This document shows positions 1-11,485 of a stretch of DNA of 64,000 nt, one piece after another (within the stretch, counting starts at the first letter, position 1; each line of letters starts with the position of its first letter). This DNA comes from Urechis unicinctus (taxonomy: Eukaryota > Annelida > Polychaeta > Xenopneusta > Urechidae), in the NCBI GenBank assembly GCA_034190875.2, contig CM067353.1:40150489-40214488 (forward strand), written 5' to 3'. Both the position numbers and the translations under genes were made by a program. Below the pieces are notes generated by a model. It was not told where the DNA came from and searched no databases. It saw nothing but the letters and a program-made list of their open reading frames with translations.

Positions 1-84
1 ATCTCGCGCAGTAAAAATAATTTGTCAAATGAGCAGCTTAACAAAAAATTTTTACGGGCTTAACAATTTACAATAAGTTGTTCT

Positions 85-235
85 AAGTGAATGCAGGAAG
101 CATTGCAGAGCTACCTTTATGGCAGCTTTGCTTCCTATACTACCATGTGCACTATGGGATTAATTTATTTCCACCTCTTCACAGGGTAACTCACGATATA
201 AAATTCATCATATTTGCAAGGCAATTAAAGAACAA
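85..235 (+). repeat. Partial copy of the 17.35 kb repeat segment
   Basis: This stretch shares the run GCAGAGCTACCT, then TGGCAGCTTTG, then ATAAAATTCAT, in the same order and orientation as 17345-17440. It occurs inverted at 52260-52375. It keeps the short run around CACTATGGGAT that is missing at 17.4 kb but present at 52.3 kb, so it shows the fuller ancestral form. Similarity stops at about 235. It is non-coding in all frames and its function is unknown. Confidence 0.7.
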
Positions 236-2029
236 CTGAATACCTCACAAAGGCTTATGGGTGTCCTGACCTGTGTGCACCTGCAAGCACAAAGTGATCC
301 GTTGGATTCAGGGATGCCTTAAACGTACTTGAGGAGATTAGCTGCGGCCATAAAAGCTTAATCGGTCTTTTTACGTCATGTAGAGAGTTTGTTTAACAGC
401 ATAATGTTCTCTAGTCCATTCATTTGAAAAGGAAAAGCTTCCTACGCAATGTGAATGGGCAAAACCAAATGAGCATTGGTGCTCTCCTGGCTATATGATA
501 AGCACGATTATAATTGCATGTGCTTTACAAATGGGTAACGCGTTCTAAGACGAACGTTACGAATTATGAACCAAACAAGATAAGGACAATGGTCCCACAC
601 GTAATGTCATTAATCGTTACTTCATGCTCAACCCTCTTCGGTCATTGTCACATATAATAACGCATTCTAATACAGTATTCATGAGCCTACTTTTCAAATC
701 TCACACAGTCATGGACGGCGCAGTTCACTTTGGTCGCGACTGTTGTTGTGATATAACTAACTTCTATATATTACGACTATGCTGGCAAACCGATCATAAT
801 ACCCGTGCAACAGGGTAATCACTTGACATACATGTTCCTCTGTCATATCAGTAAAACCATGACATTGTTATCCAACTAGGATTTATATCCAACGTCCTTT
901 TATCCAGGTTTAGATTATTATATCTTATTGCCTTGACTGGATTCAATACATTGTTATTTACCACGCAACATCATTTCATATCCATTACTTGCTCAAGTTA
1001 CATTTCATGACGATAAATGCTACATTAAATATCATTCATTCCCCTAGTTGTTCACTGTTAAAGTCACACGGAGCAGGTGATATGTATTGTGCTGTGCTCA
1101 TTGACACTAATACAGTAACGTGCTTCCTACCTTCTCCCAATAATAAAAAGCTAAAATGAACGATAGCCTATTATTTTCTCGAGTTTATCTACCAAGTCAA
1201 CTAATAAGGTGCAAACTAGCTCACCAAATTGATTAATCAACACACATTTATTACACTATCACAGATTTGCACATTTATTCGTTCGTTTTCACTTTGATTT
1301 AATCGATTTTATTTTCTTCACTTATTGTTTTGACCGAGCGAGGTAAACATACGCCTGAGAGTAATCATGATAATTGAATTGTTTTGTAAATGCTTTGAAT
1401 GTTTTGTGTCACAATAAAGGCGTCTGTTACGTAGCAAAGCGCATTTTACGGTCTGGGGACCCATAATGCAGTTTTACATAGCATTTTTACATTCATCAAA
1501 TCACAATGATCTCTATGCTCATGGTGGTGTATTGAACGCATTTGCCTGAATCCATTTAGAAATTCAATATGTGTAATATATCGAAATTTATCGAGGAAAA
1601 GTTGCAGCCCAAGAGTAAACTATGTACTTAGCTAAGCGCAATAACGGATGAAGCGCATTAGAGCTAGGTGGATTAGACAGATTAGGCATACCAATCATAT
1701 TTTCTCACCTATCGCACTTCATCAAATGCTTTGCACAACTATTATAAAATATTTACATTGTTTGGATTGTGGACTGCAACAGCGATAAGCATACATGTGT
1801 AATCATCATAAATCACGGTGACATAAGAAATAGAAACTAAAATCGTGTTCACGGACCTGTTGCTACCATTCAGAACAACGATTTAAACAAAACCTTAAAC
1901 ACGAAAACGATCAAACGTTTTGTGCTATTTCATTGTAATGAAATGAACTACAGTAGCAAACATCTGTATGACGTCGTGTATTTGTAACTAATATGGCAGC
2001 ATGTCGACTGTTACCAAGAATACGGTAAT
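236..2029. other. AT-rich stretch with no gene seen
   Basis: I find no convincing gene, RNA or clear repeat here. The longest frame is 64 codons (624-818) and resembles nothing known. A weak reverse-complement similarity to about 46.44-46.56 kb may exist around 1340-1460, where both sides share CCCATAATGC, but I would not rely on it. If the inverted repeat continues leftward, the partner of this stretch would lie beyond the right edge of the window. Confidence 0.5.
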
Positions 2030-2681
2030 TTGAGGTGCCCGTTTATTTGTGGTATAAACGAGCCTTGGCATTTTACTTCTCGTAGTATATTGTGGCTTAG
2101 GTCAGACTATACCCGGGTACGGTCGGGCGGGCGAGGTGGGAGTATGAGGTGTAATCTGGCCTGGTACAATGGGTTGAAAACACTGAAAGCGTATGTGCGG
2201 TCAAAGCGTATGTGCTGCCATTTTGTTGGTGATTGGATTGAACCAATAAGGCCAGAAACATGATTTCGTAACAATGAATCTAAATTTGCTCTGGTATGCA
2301 CGGTAAAACTTATGCATCATAGGATATCCATGCCAACTCATTGTACCCAGGAAATTGCAATCATGGAGAGAATTAACATTCAAACAGAATGCAATACATG
2401 TCGACTACCTATTCAAGTTCACATCACTGTGGTATCAGTAGCTATTTATAACGATCTATTGCTTCCTGGAAAATTGCCAACATTCAGCTGTGGAATTTTC
2501 TGCATCTTCTCATTGAAAATTGTCACATTATTCTTGCAACTCTATGATCTGCGAAAAAACCGGCTGTTGGCGCAGCCACACACCAGGCAATAGATCCGAA
2601 TGTGAGATAGACAGCATGTAACTGGTCCTTTACATAAACTAAGATACCAGCATACATACTAACATGGTAACATATTTACAA
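2030..2681. other. Short overlapping ORFs and a small GC-rich island
   Basis: Frames of 77 codons (2030-2263, plus) and 93 codons (2312-2593, plus) overlap two minus-strand frames (2107-2301, 2201-2383). A small GC-rich island at about 2110-2147 contains runs such as CCCGGGTACGG and GGGCGGGCGAGG, which stand out from the AT-rich surroundings. The encoded peptides show no domain, signal peptide or membrane segment I recognise. No inverted partner was found inside the window. The frames are probably fortuitous. Confidence 0.3.
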
Positions 2682-3088
2682 ACATACATACATACATACA
2701 TACATACATACATACATACATACATACATACATACATACATACATACATACAGACATACATACATACAGACAGACATACATACATACATACATACATACA
2801 TACATACATACAGACAGACATACATACATACATACATACATACATACATACAGAACAGACATACATACATACAGACATACATACATACATACATACATAC
2901 ATACATACATACATACATACATACATACATACATACACATACATACATACATACATACATACATACATACATACATACATACATACATACATACATACAT
3001 ACATACATACATACATACATACATACATACATACATACATACATACATACATACATACATACATACATACATACATACATACATACAT
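2682..3088 (+). repeat. (CATA)n microsatellite with CAGA variants
   Basis: This is about 407 bp of tetranucleotide CATA repeat. Single-base variants (CAGA in place of CATA) cluster in the first half at about 2751-2880, and a CACA slip lies near 2935. The second half is almost perfect. That polarity suggests the perfect half expanded more recently. The array makes long artificial frames on both strands (YIHT repeats on plus, MYVC repeats on minus), which are not genes. Confidence 0.98.
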
Positions 3089-3309
3089 CGATGGTACGGG
3101 ACCCATTCAGCATAGTATTAAACAGAAATCGGAAACAGACACAATAAACGCATTGCTTAGACAAAAAAAGTCAATAATGTTATTTACATATATTGCTTTT
3201 CTGCAATTACATTGCACTAGCATCACTTCGATAGAAGTTTGTAAGAATGTGGTTTCGTATGATGTGCAATATATTTTCTCCCATATACCTCGGTCGGCAA
3301 TCTATGTTT

Positions 3310-4195
3310 TATAATGGTAACGCATGCTCGACTTTGGCACGTGGATTGCTTGAACACAAGTAGCGGACAACAACAGACGAAACGCTCCGTGCATTATTTT
3401 GGTGTTAATCGGATGTCTAAACCAAATTTTTTCAGCAAACCATTGCACGTATAGAACGTGCGATAATAAAAGCCTGGTTTAATGATGCAGACAGCGCTCC
3501 GTTAATTAGTGGTTATAAAAAGCCCATAGAATCCTAATAAAGACAGTCTGTGCGTTGTAAAGAAGCATATTTGTCTTCCATTTAGAATCGCATGATCAAA
3601 AGCAACACAGAATGGAGCATATAAAACATGCTGCAGCGCCAATTACGCAGACAGCTGCGCTTCAATCGTCAGTTATTGGCAATTATTGTGCAGTCTATTG
3701 CAGTTGAAATTTATCCGCAAAAACATGTACTGCCTTTACACAATGCAAAAAGAACTCTCGGTCTAATTCTATTAATCGATAACCTTTATGGTGTCTGGAA
3801 TCGACAGCTCTTGTTTGTAATATGTAATTATGTCGCATTAGTTAAAAACAACATTGCTGCCACAATATGAATCGCCAATATCCGTTTACCATCAGCCGAG
3901 TGACTGAACAAGCCACCGTTCTTGCTAAAATCGTTTTCAAAGTGGTTTGTTGCAACAACTAGACTGCTCCACTCCACCATCAGGATCCCATACAAGGTGG
4001 CCCCGTACAAGTCGCTTTTCACGACATGCAAGAGAAAAGAATGCATGTGTTCTAACCGCACAACTGCGGTGGAGGTGTGTCTGTACACTAATGTGATTTT
4101 AATATGTTAGGACGGCATTGCACATGTTTTCATTAATTATATCCGCTTACATTTGCCGGACTGTTGCATATCCAATAATAGATACATATATGATT
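3310..4195 (-). repeat. Repeat block Q, copy 1 (minus orientation)
   Basis: This segment is the reverse complement of 49.8-51.0, 51.0-52.2 and 63.0-64.0 kb, and part of it runs parallel to 17.45-18.0 kb. Shared anchors are GACTGTGCGTTGTAAAGAA (about 3546), CATGCTGCAGCGC with CAGACAGCTGCGCTTCAATCG (about 3630-3670), AAAAACATGTACTGCC (about 3719) and GTGACTGAACAAGCCAC (about 3900). The last part (3880-4195) is the outermost mirrored pair, matching 63660-63995. All copies carry different indels, and open frames inside are not shared by all copies. It is probably a decayed dispersed element. No terminal repeats or target duplications were seen. Confidence 0.85.
3868..3960 (+). pseudogene. Short frame shared by Q copies (about 30 codons)
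   Basis: An ATG frame begins MNRQYPFT and reads on through VTEQATVLAK before a stop. Minus-strand copies read MLRKYLIT...VTGQATVLAE (about 50.45-50.56 kb), MLRKYSIN...VTRKATVLAN (about 51.64-51.75 kb) and MHRQYPFT...VTEQATILGK (about 63.91-64.0 kb). Three of the four align without indels. The fourth diverges after ATILGK because of an indel. Substitutions are not clearly biased to third positions. It could be a relic of a coding exon or simply the best-conserved core of a non-coding repeat. The product is unknown. Confidence 0.2.
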
Positions 4196-4359
4196 ATTCG
4201 AAAGATATTGTGTTTGCATTCAGACATTTTATATTCATAATATTGTGGCACTTCAATTCGTTTATGTTCATCATGTACTCGATGTCTTTAGCAAGGCATT
4301 TCGTGAATGAAGCATGGACTGAAAATGGTCATAATAACTGCTAACCTAAAAGCTACCAT
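4196..4359. other. Segment of copy 1 without a detected partner
   Basis: This is a short stretch between Q and S in the left arm. It contains most of a 63-codon frame (4153-4344, plus) with a hydrophobic middle. At this place the other block copies carry segment R (as at 62.64-63.03 kb), which I do not find here. The left arm therefore seems to have lost R. The frame is probably fortuitous. Confidence 0.35.
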
Positions 4360-4545
4360 CAACGAGATTTGTTAGCCCAGAAAAGAGTACCGCCTACTGG
4401 GTGTATCGGCAATATTCAACGATAGGCTTAGCAAATATGAGTCATGGTTAACATTTGCGAACAATTATCTCCTTCTCACAAAGTCTGGATTCACAGTGAT
4501 TACGCAACCACATTCTAATGTCGGTTCTAGATTTCAGTGACGGTA
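4360..4545 (-). repeat. Segment S, copy 1
   Basis: This is the reverse complement of 62290-62480 and, less closely, of about 48.90-49.00 kb. Anchors are CACATTCTAATGTCGGTT, GTGATTACGCAACCACA and AACATTTGCGAACAATTATCTCC, whose complements occur at 62.31-62.40 kb. It is non-coding and forms part of the ordered V-T-S-R-Q set. Confidence 0.8.
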
Positions 4546-5110
4546 TAAGTGAGTGATAATCAGTATATTATTGACAAGTGACAGCAGAATTTCATTTAAG
4601 CTGATATTATCATCGACGCCATTTCTTAACTGGTCACATTGTTATCAAAATCGTCATTTTGTATGTTTTACTGTTCTCATATAGATTGATAGTGTTCGTT
4701 TGAATATGCCCTGAAAGGGTGTTATTTTTCGGTCAGAGCTTAATGTGAACCTGCGAAGACCTTTAAAATATAGTTTGTGTCTAGGTATTGATTTGGTCGT
4801 AGGTAATTAACAACCAAATTACACTTCACAAGCGGGGCTGTTAGTTGTACACCAAGGATATTTGGTGCGGGTCGTACGCATATAATTGTAAGTTAACTGG
4901 TGTACATCGCTAAAAAATACCTAAATTCGTTCAGATTTCAGTTTAACATGTAAGCTGGAAGAAGCGATGCAGTGAGAAATTATATGAAAAGGTGAATACA
5001 ATATGAGGGATAGCTCCTAATATTGCATTAACATCAACCAGACAAAAACGCCACGAATATTAGAGACTGGTTGCTTCAAGCAGAGATATTAGGCTGAATT
5101 AAATGATAAG
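4530..5110 (-). repeat. Segment T and adjoining mirrored DNA, copy 1
   Basis: This is the reverse complement of about 60.84-61.55 kb. Anchors are GACAAGTGACAGCAGAATTTCATTTAAG, split as GACAAGTGACAGCAGAATTT and CATTTAAG, the run CCATTTCTTAACTGG, GTAATTAACAACCAAATTACAC, and AATATTAGAGACTGGTTG at the inner end. Part of it also matches 47.7-47.94 kb, which is a direct copy of 61.2-61.55 kb. No frame is shared across the copies. Confidence 0.8.
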
Positions 5111-5689
5111 GTCGGTTGTGAATGTTGGCATTGGAGCTATAATCCGGCTTAAGGTTTTATAATGTATATGGCGCTATACCTTCTGGTTGTTGTGAGTATT
5201 ATTTTTTTTTTACGTGTCGTAATCACAAACGGGCAATCAGTATACTTGATAACATTCTAGCCAAGAACAGCCTAATAGTTGCTTGGCGTGAATATGTATG
5301 TCAAGACGGCTGATAAGACCGTTGATTTGTGGGATTAAGTAGTTTTATTTCATCCGAGAAATGCAGGACAACTGTCGGGACATGGTTAATAGTAATAACC
5401 TTTACCGACGTCATATAAAATATGTATCCCCTGGCTTAATATAAGAAATTGACTAAAAAATATCGAACATTAAACATACCTATGATCCATAATAATATCT
5501 CGTGAAAACTATGAAAGAGTAACTTGCATCCATTGTGGTGCAATGGTGCATTTATGTCCATGCCTCATACACTGGTTCATATTTCAGGAACCAATACCAA
5601 ATGAGCTATTGTGAGCTTTTTTACCACAAATTACGATTGTCAATCTGATCTTCCATACCTGAGGTTAGATAATATATAAGTTGCGGTAC
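5111..5689. other. Unassigned stretch in left arm
   Basis: No frame above 60 codons is seen and I found no reliable partner elsewhere in the window. It lies between segments T and V. Its mirrored position would be about 60.4-60.8 kb, where I also see no convincing match, so both sides may have diverged or been replaced. Confidence 0.4.
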
Positions 5690-5990
5690 TGGTCTCTGTG
5701 GCCCACTAAAGCTATGCAGGCGATTGACTTTAAGTCAAATATGTTAACCACTGATGTTAACCACATATATTGATCGCAACAATTGCCTTATATTTAAAGC
5801 ATGTCTTTCTCTCCCTCGAATCAACATGCCCAGCATAATCAGCGATCTAACGCGACTAGTACTATTCGCTACCATTTGGGGTGAAACACTAATGATTTGT
5901 CTTATCCGAGGCGAGGATGAATGACCCCGGGATGTTTGGGATTAACACTACGCCCGTTGTGTACATGCTAGACTAACAGCCTAAGTATGA
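5690..5990 (-). repeat. Segment V, copy 1 (off-diagonal partner)
   Basis: This is the reverse complement of about 46820-47160. Anchors are ACTGGTCTCTGTGG, AAGCATGTCTTTCTCTCC, CCCAGCATAATCAGCGATCTAACGCGACT (split as CCCAGCATAATCAGCG and ATCTAACGCGACT) and CCCGGGATG. The immediate neighbours of this segment pair instead with 60-62 kb, so this match is out of register with the main mirror. Confidence 0.8.
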
Positions 5991-7000
5991 TCAATGTAGG
6001 TCAGATGGGCACAACTTACCTCTGCATTAGTGATAGACATAAAGACGTTATGCTCGGGGCAGATTATTATTTTTTAATGGCGTCGGTTTACATTGCTTTC
6101 TATTGACAAGTTTGGAGGTTAGACATATTGTACACAAGGACAGATTTAGACGTTGACGAAAATAAACTTTTCTCTGTCCAAACTGATTATTCCCGCCTTA
6201 GTCTTGGTTTACTTATACAATGTGTAACGATGAAATGTTGTTATTCATATCATGCCTACTCATACGCCCAGGTCAGTTTGCGCTTAGGAGTATCCATAAG
6301 TCTGACCGAACGCACTTTAGCGTTAAGGCAATCAGAGACAATATGAACAAATATATTAAATGTCATTAATACAGTATACATACAATGAAATTTCAATAGT
6401 CTTCGAATATGTATGATGTGTCTGTTTTCATTTAATTACAATCCATGCGTTGTGATTACTCTGCAAAGTGAGATTGATAATCACAAAAAAACCTTCATTG
6501 ATACAACATTTTTGTCAGAGCAGGTGCCCTCTTACAAAGGCCACGAACAGTGACAACACGGTTCCGATCATAGCTTATGGTTAAGGTTGAGATATCACTA
6601 TTGCATCATGCACGGTATCATTTAATAACTCTAAGGGAACAAATAATAATTCAAGACAAATTCTTCTCGACAATCATAGTAATACATTCTTTAAGCCATA
6701 TAAATGATCCTCGATAGACATTATGCTTGACCAGAAATGCAATTGTTTTCAACAATGGCAAATATATCTTTAATGCCTTACCCAACGGAGGTCGATTGTG
6801 AGATTATCGGGACCATAACATGTAAGAATAGCTTATTTTCCCTAATTTTAAAGTCTTTCAGGATGACATATCCCCAATGGTGCTGCCGAGCCACAGTATT
6901 AAAATATACATACAAATTCTTCTATGTTGCTGGCAATGTGGAATACGGATACAATGCAGTAATAACACACGATGAATGTTCATATTAGTGTGATATGTTT
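5991..7000 (+). repeat. Left-arm member of mirrored pair (with 59.6-60.4 kb)
   Basis: This is the reverse complement of about 59580-60410. Anchors include CCTCTGCATTAGTGATAGACATAA, given as CCTCTGCATTAGTGATAGAC, then GACAAATATAGATTTTCG-like DNA near 6150, GGTCAGTTTGCGCTTA and GCAAATATATCTTTAATGCC at 6759. Identity looks about 75-85% with frequent small indels. Two plus-strand frames (6128-6346 and 6737-6988) lie inside it and are broken in the other arm. Confidence 0.85.
6737..6988 (+). pseudogene. 83-codon frame, broken in the mirrored copy
   Basis: The frame starts at an ATG soon after a CAG and encodes a peptide with no recognised domain. Its inverted partner (about 59.59-59.83 kb, minus) keeps the same start and the first 35 codons without indels, then has a 1-bp deletion that shifts the frame into stops. 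Over those 35 codons I count 13 base changes, about 5 of them synonymous. That is only slightly more than neutral expectation. A decayed exon is possible, but coding function is not shown. Confidence 0.2.
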
Positions 7001-7420
7001 GTGACTCGATTTAGGAATTTATGGTTAAGCTTTGGCGAGCTTTTAGCTACAGAAATAGCCCTGGGTAGACGTTTGAGGTGGTATTTGATCGTATTAGCTA
7101 TGCTCTGCACAAGGACGAATAAGCCCATTGTGCTTGACATTCGAGTGATTAAGGTGCGTTTGGAGGGCTGTTAGTAAGATGTATCCCTAATGCCTCCGCA
7201 GATATCCATTAACATTAGCAACAAGCGTATACATGAGCCTACAAGCAGGCTGAGAATATAGTATGGTGAGAAGTGTATTGGAGCATTAGCGCTGAGTTGC
7301 TGTTGGTTTTTATATTTTGTTCGGTGTATCAAAAGAGCTTGTTACGTGTTATTGCCTTAATTCCCTGTTATTAAACGTGAGGCATATATGCCGGTGCCAG
7401 TCTGTATATGAGCCTGATTC
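6990..7420 (+). repeat. Repeat M, copy 1
   Basis: M is a dispersed segment of about 450 bp. It runs from ATTTATGGTTAAG through CCCTGGGTAGACG, CTCTGCACAAGGACGAAT, AAGATGTATCCCTAATGCC and ATGAGCC, and ends near ATCAAAAGAGCTTGTT. Direct copies lie at 22.30-22.76 and 25.32-25.70 kb. An inverted copy lies at 59.02-59.56 kb and a fragment at 37.86-37.95 kb. The copies differ by transitions, transversions and indels alike, so the pattern is not fungal RIP. No conserved frame is seen. Confidence 0.85.
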
Positions 7421-7690
7421 TTAGTGTGAACAAACCCAGCAAAGTTCGAAAGCAATTAGAGGCAATATTTTGCTGCCTGAGCTGCTTTGATTATCATTGC
7501 ATCGAAGTGAACTTCACACTGCTAACGCTGGCTTAAGGCCAAGAGGTAAATGCGTCATACGAAGCCACAACACATACATAAATCACGATTCATCATTGAG
7601 AGTAGACGTAATGAATTTCAAATAAATTCGCAGAGCTTGGTAATCATGTGGACTCGCTTAGCTACCAACCATGTAAACATCGAAAATACA
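7420..7690 (+). repeat. Segment P, left copy
   Basis: This is the reverse complement of about 58310-58640. Anchors are TGAACAAACCCAGCAAAGTTCG, given as GAACAAACCCAGCAAAGTTC, then AAATCACGATTCATCATTGAGAG, given as ATCACGATTCATCATTGAGA, and CAGAGCTTGG. Identity is roughly 80%. No gene is apparent. Confidence 0.8.
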
Positions 7691-7701
7691 TGAATTGCAA
7701 G

Positions 7702-7719
7702 GTGCATATATATATGCAC
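7702..7719. repeat. Perfect 18-bp palindrome
   Basis: GTGCATATATATATGCAC is its own reverse complement. It lies in unmatched AT-rich DNA between segments P and W. It could extrude as a short cruciform. No function is implied. Confidence 0.8.
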
Positions 7720-7939
7720 TTCATAATTATAACATTGCTTTGTTTATGGTATTTAAATGTAATAGCCGAATGTGGCACATTTCATGACTGCAACTCCTAA
7801 TGTGTTTAACACCTCCCTCGATTTTTTTGGCAATAGATTATGTAATATTGTCTAAATAGATGTGATCCAATAAAGGGCCAATTGATAAAATGAAAAACCG
7901 TAGATTAACATCATTATAACAACTACTCATATAAAGTGA

Positions 7940-8295
7940 TGGGTCCAAATATTATGTTAGAGAGGTAGGCGCCCTAAGCATCGTGTATGCAAGTACAATG
8001 ACTCCCATGGGGATCAGCATGGTCTGTACTGCTGTATCTATACAGTTTTTCTTAGAATTACGATTCCATTAGTATGGCAAGATAAATCGAGTGACTATGT
8101 TGAATGCCAAAGGACGATATGACACAAATACACAAATGTGATGAGAATCCAATCCGAGTTGGCTATCACAAAGTGCATTTAACCAGACTAACTGACGTTT
8201 GCACACTCTCAAGATAACCGAAAGATGCATATATCACAGGCAGAGAGTCGTCCTCCGAACATGTATGTGCCCCAGCAGACTAATTAAGCAAGGGA
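7940..8295 (-). repeat. Repeat W, copy 1 (minus)
   Basis: This is the reverse complement of 57410-57740 and of the same family as 24.62-25.28 (plus), 26.83-27.45 (plus) and 38.57-39.19 kb (minus). Anchors are ACAATGACTCCCATGGGGATCAGC (in part), AGAATTACGATTCCATTAG, CTATCACAAAGTGCATTTAAC and CGTCCTCCGAACAT. No conserved reading frame is seen. Confidence 0.85.
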
Positions 8296-8799
8296 GATAT
8301 TTGATTAGGAGTGAGCTATCGCTTAATGACATGCGATCCGTGATAGCCTAGGTCGATTGCATGCACCGTAGTGAACAAAGCACTAGGGCTACAAGAATTA
8401 ACTGACTTAATTGCATAAAAATCATCATAAAACCGAACCACTACTAACATAAAATGAGAAATCGAACAGAGTTATATGATTCGTTATTCTTTACCTTTAT
8501 GCATCACTCAGTCAGGGTCATGTACCCAACAATCATATCGTTGGCCAAATCAGCCTCGTGCAGATGTCGTGGATATTCAAAGGAGGATAACGTAGCAATA
8601 GTGTTATTTGAGAAAATGGATACAGCTTGCCCATCCACCCGAGGCTGATTAACGCACTACGAATTAATATTAAATTTTTAGACGGTCAACGCATTGGTCG
8701 AGTTAGCCTTGCTGGGTAATTTCTTGCTACCGGGAAGGTGAGTTTATACGTATAAGCAGTGTGGAGACAAATCGTATCACATGTGACGGCGTCCTGCGG
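8296..8799. other. Unassigned stretch with small ORFs
   Basis: A 64-codon plus frame (8454-8648) and a 61-codon minus frame (8686-8871) are present. Neither encodes a recognisable domain. No partner was found at the expected mirrored position near 57 kb. Confidence 0.35.
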
Positions 8800-9310
8800 A
8801 ATAAAACACTGTATTATAGTCACATATACAAGGACACGGTGACGTATTTTCAGACATATTGAATAAAACAAGACAGTTTAGAAACGCTGCATCATAGAAA
8901 ACATTTTTCTAATTCTAGGTCAGCAACATTTCCATGATATATAATATCTTATTAAGGACCATATAAAGTTGGTCAAATTAATCATTTATGATAAATTAAT
9001 CGACCACATTATTGGTTGCACTGTGTGGCACACATGATTATAAGAAAATGCTGATAGGTATCTTATCAACTTGAACTCTTCTTCTTGTGGGTTTGTGTGG
9101 GGTCATTACAAAGTAGCTATGAGTTTACCATCGATGTAAAAAAAACAATATGTAAACAGCGATGCTTTGGTCTATGCATTGGGATACGGCAGCAAAATGA
9201 CACAGAAAATGAAATAAACTCTTAGGCAACACAATATTTGGACAATTCCTAACATATGTGGGAATATTTTGTTTCTGCGATAAATGAGGTTCGAAAGCTT
9301 TTTACTGTAT
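8800..9310 (+). repeat. Repeat X, copy 1
   Basis: This is directly similar to about 26110-26690. Shared anchors are CACGGTGACGTAT, TTTCAGACATATT, CATTTCCATGATA against CGTTTCCATGATA, GACCACATTATTGGTT, and further on GCAGCAAAATGA against GCAACAAAATGA and ATTCCTAAC. Identity is roughly 70-75% with many indels. No inverted copy was found. In both places X lies near W and M. Confidence 0.8.
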
Positions 9311-10825
9311 AATGAAACGCGTGCGAATCTGTTGTTAAAGGCTTAAGAGTGAAAAATCAATACACTTCTTAATTACGTTATTCATTGCAGAATAGGAATG
9401 TTACTAATGTAAGGATATGGAATTTTTTTCGACATACCAAATAACCTTGCAAAAAGAAACCTTAATGTGCTTTTCAGATTCAAGAGTTTAAGCTTTCTTT
9501 CGGCTGTATTGTTTTTGCTATCCATATGAAATATCGTCCATTAAAACATTTAGTCATTGTGCGAAACGTTACTAAACATAGATTGAAATGCATTAATCAT
9601 CATAATTGTCGCACAGAATCACTTCTATGATTTAAATATTGTCAGAGACAATGCTTTCAAAATGCAAAACTGCAAAACTGCAAGTAGTGGAAACAAATCC
9701 ACACACACACACTGGACAGCAGACATGTGAAGGAGGTGGATGTGGTTTAGCTGCGGACTAATGACGAGAAAGAGCCCAAACGACGACGGCTAAGGCTCGA
9801 ATAGCAGAACGGTTGCAATTATTACTAGGTATTGCGAATAGCTGCATGTCAAACATTAGGACTATATCTTCGAAATATTTAACCACATTTGTTTGCTGCA
9901 TTTCATTGTCATGTGCAGCACTGTTTATATGAGTTTTCAGTTCTTTGTAAATATAACTATCCGCACTACATATTCAAAATCCGCATCATTCGAGCAATAA
10001 GCTTTAACCTATGGGGAGCTTAAACACACATGCACGTATCATAACTGACAAAGAGCGATTGATTGGTGTGACTTTGTCCATGCCCTTGTCTATCAGTACC
10101 GGCTGATTTGCTGTTCTGGCATTCAAGCTCATTAGCTATGATCTCCACAGCGACTGTTTGGTGTTATCGTGACGGCGAATCCTCATCAAAAACACATACA
10201 TGCATTTATGCGACGAAAATATACCAGAAGCTGTTCAGTCGTCCTTGCTAGTGTACTATAGCTGGGTGCATAAGTACAATTGGTGCCGTAACTTTGCCCG
10301 AACGAACAAACACACAATAGATCAACTACATTGTTTAGATAGTTTTCTGATCTTTGCGACTATATAATAGCAAACTCAATTGTGGCCAATTTGTGGTTAA
10401 TAGTCAAATAAAAGAACCAAAACCATTGTATCAACTTACCCGCCTCATAAAGCATATCATCATGAATAGCAAATATCCCCGTAAACATTTACAAACTCCA
10501 TTAGAAGGGTCCATTTTAGATATAATATACATCACAAATTCGACGATGTGCGAGCAGAGGGAAAATAAATCATCCAAAGGCTTACAAATGGGGTCTTTTG
10601 TATGAGATCTGGGCCCTCAGTCGCAGATTATTAGTCATTTCATGTGAGTATTATCTTCACATATCTCATTAATAGATAGCCCTACAACATTAATACAAGC
10701 CATAAATGAATTGGACCAGCATTACGATTTGTATTTTGTTGTGTATCAGACGAATAAAAAACTGATGTAGCTAATTAATCACTTTTTAAGTCAGCAAATT
10801 CCAAGAAAACTCCTCAACAATGCTT
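9311..10825. other. Long unassigned stretch of left arm
   Basis: I see no clear repeat partner and no convincing gene. It holds a short (CA) run at about 9700-9712 and an 83-codon plus frame (10354-10605) whose peptide is rich in K, N and S and matches nothing I know. The equivalent right-arm interval (56.27-57.41 kb) is shorter and different in sequence. Confidence 0.4.
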
Positions 10826-11152
10826 TCATCTCTTTTGCAGCAATACAAACGTAGGTGTAACTATCAAGCTATTGCTTATATTGTTAAGGCTGAGTAAACA
10901 GTTCTTTGGTAATTCAAGTTTCTTCGATATATCTACACACCCCTCATTAGTAAATAAAATAGCCCTGATTAATAAGAAACTTAAATACACAAATTGTCGA
11001 CCATTCCTCGCAAAAAAACGCCGATGTAAAATATGGGAATACGTATATTTTGGTCGAAAGTAGGTATCGATGGCTTTGATCATCCGGAAATGCAAGCATG
11101 CGGTTGATGTGAAACTAATGAAATACACAGTGGCCACTACCTGTTTAGGCAT
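10826..11152 (-). pseudogene. 108-codon frame, partner of the 55.95 kb frame
   Basis: The central part (QVVATVYFISFTSTAC, FRMIK and YSHILHRR) matches the plus frame at 55949-56248 with only a few changes. The arms differ by a 9-bp in-frame indel and a later out-of-frame indel, so the C-termini differ. This copy lacks about 60 bp that gives the right-arm frame its N-terminal part. A plus-strand frame (10872-11063) overlaps it antisense. No known domain is visible. It may be a decayed exon or chance. Confidence 0.2.
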
Positions 11153-11485
11153 TTAAGCAGCAAATTACAGTCACTGTGTGTTAGTTAAAATCATTTCTGC
11201 ATTACTTGTGCATTTTGCAGAATCAATAGCCTGACCCGTCGATGCACTACATGCAGAATTAATCTGCCTTCTTTATATTTGATAACCACCGTGAATAGAA
11301 ATAACTACATAGTGCATATGTGTACTCGAACAAAGTAACATTTAAAGCCTTGGTGCATCTTAAGAGGCGATTGATCCAGCAGAACATCATTAGAAAGTAA
11401 ATCAAATAGCTTCCGCAGCAAGATAATCGATAATTATAGATAGTGCAATACCAAACCACCGATCATAATCCTAATATATGCGTCT

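Noticed and set aside
2106..2150. GC-rich run as a CpG-island promoter
   Set aside because: It is only about 40 bp long with no downstream gene and no TATA or initiator context I can support.
2639..3314. Long frames of MYVC and YIHT repeats
   Set aside because: They are translations of the (CATA)n microsatellite in several phases, not genes.
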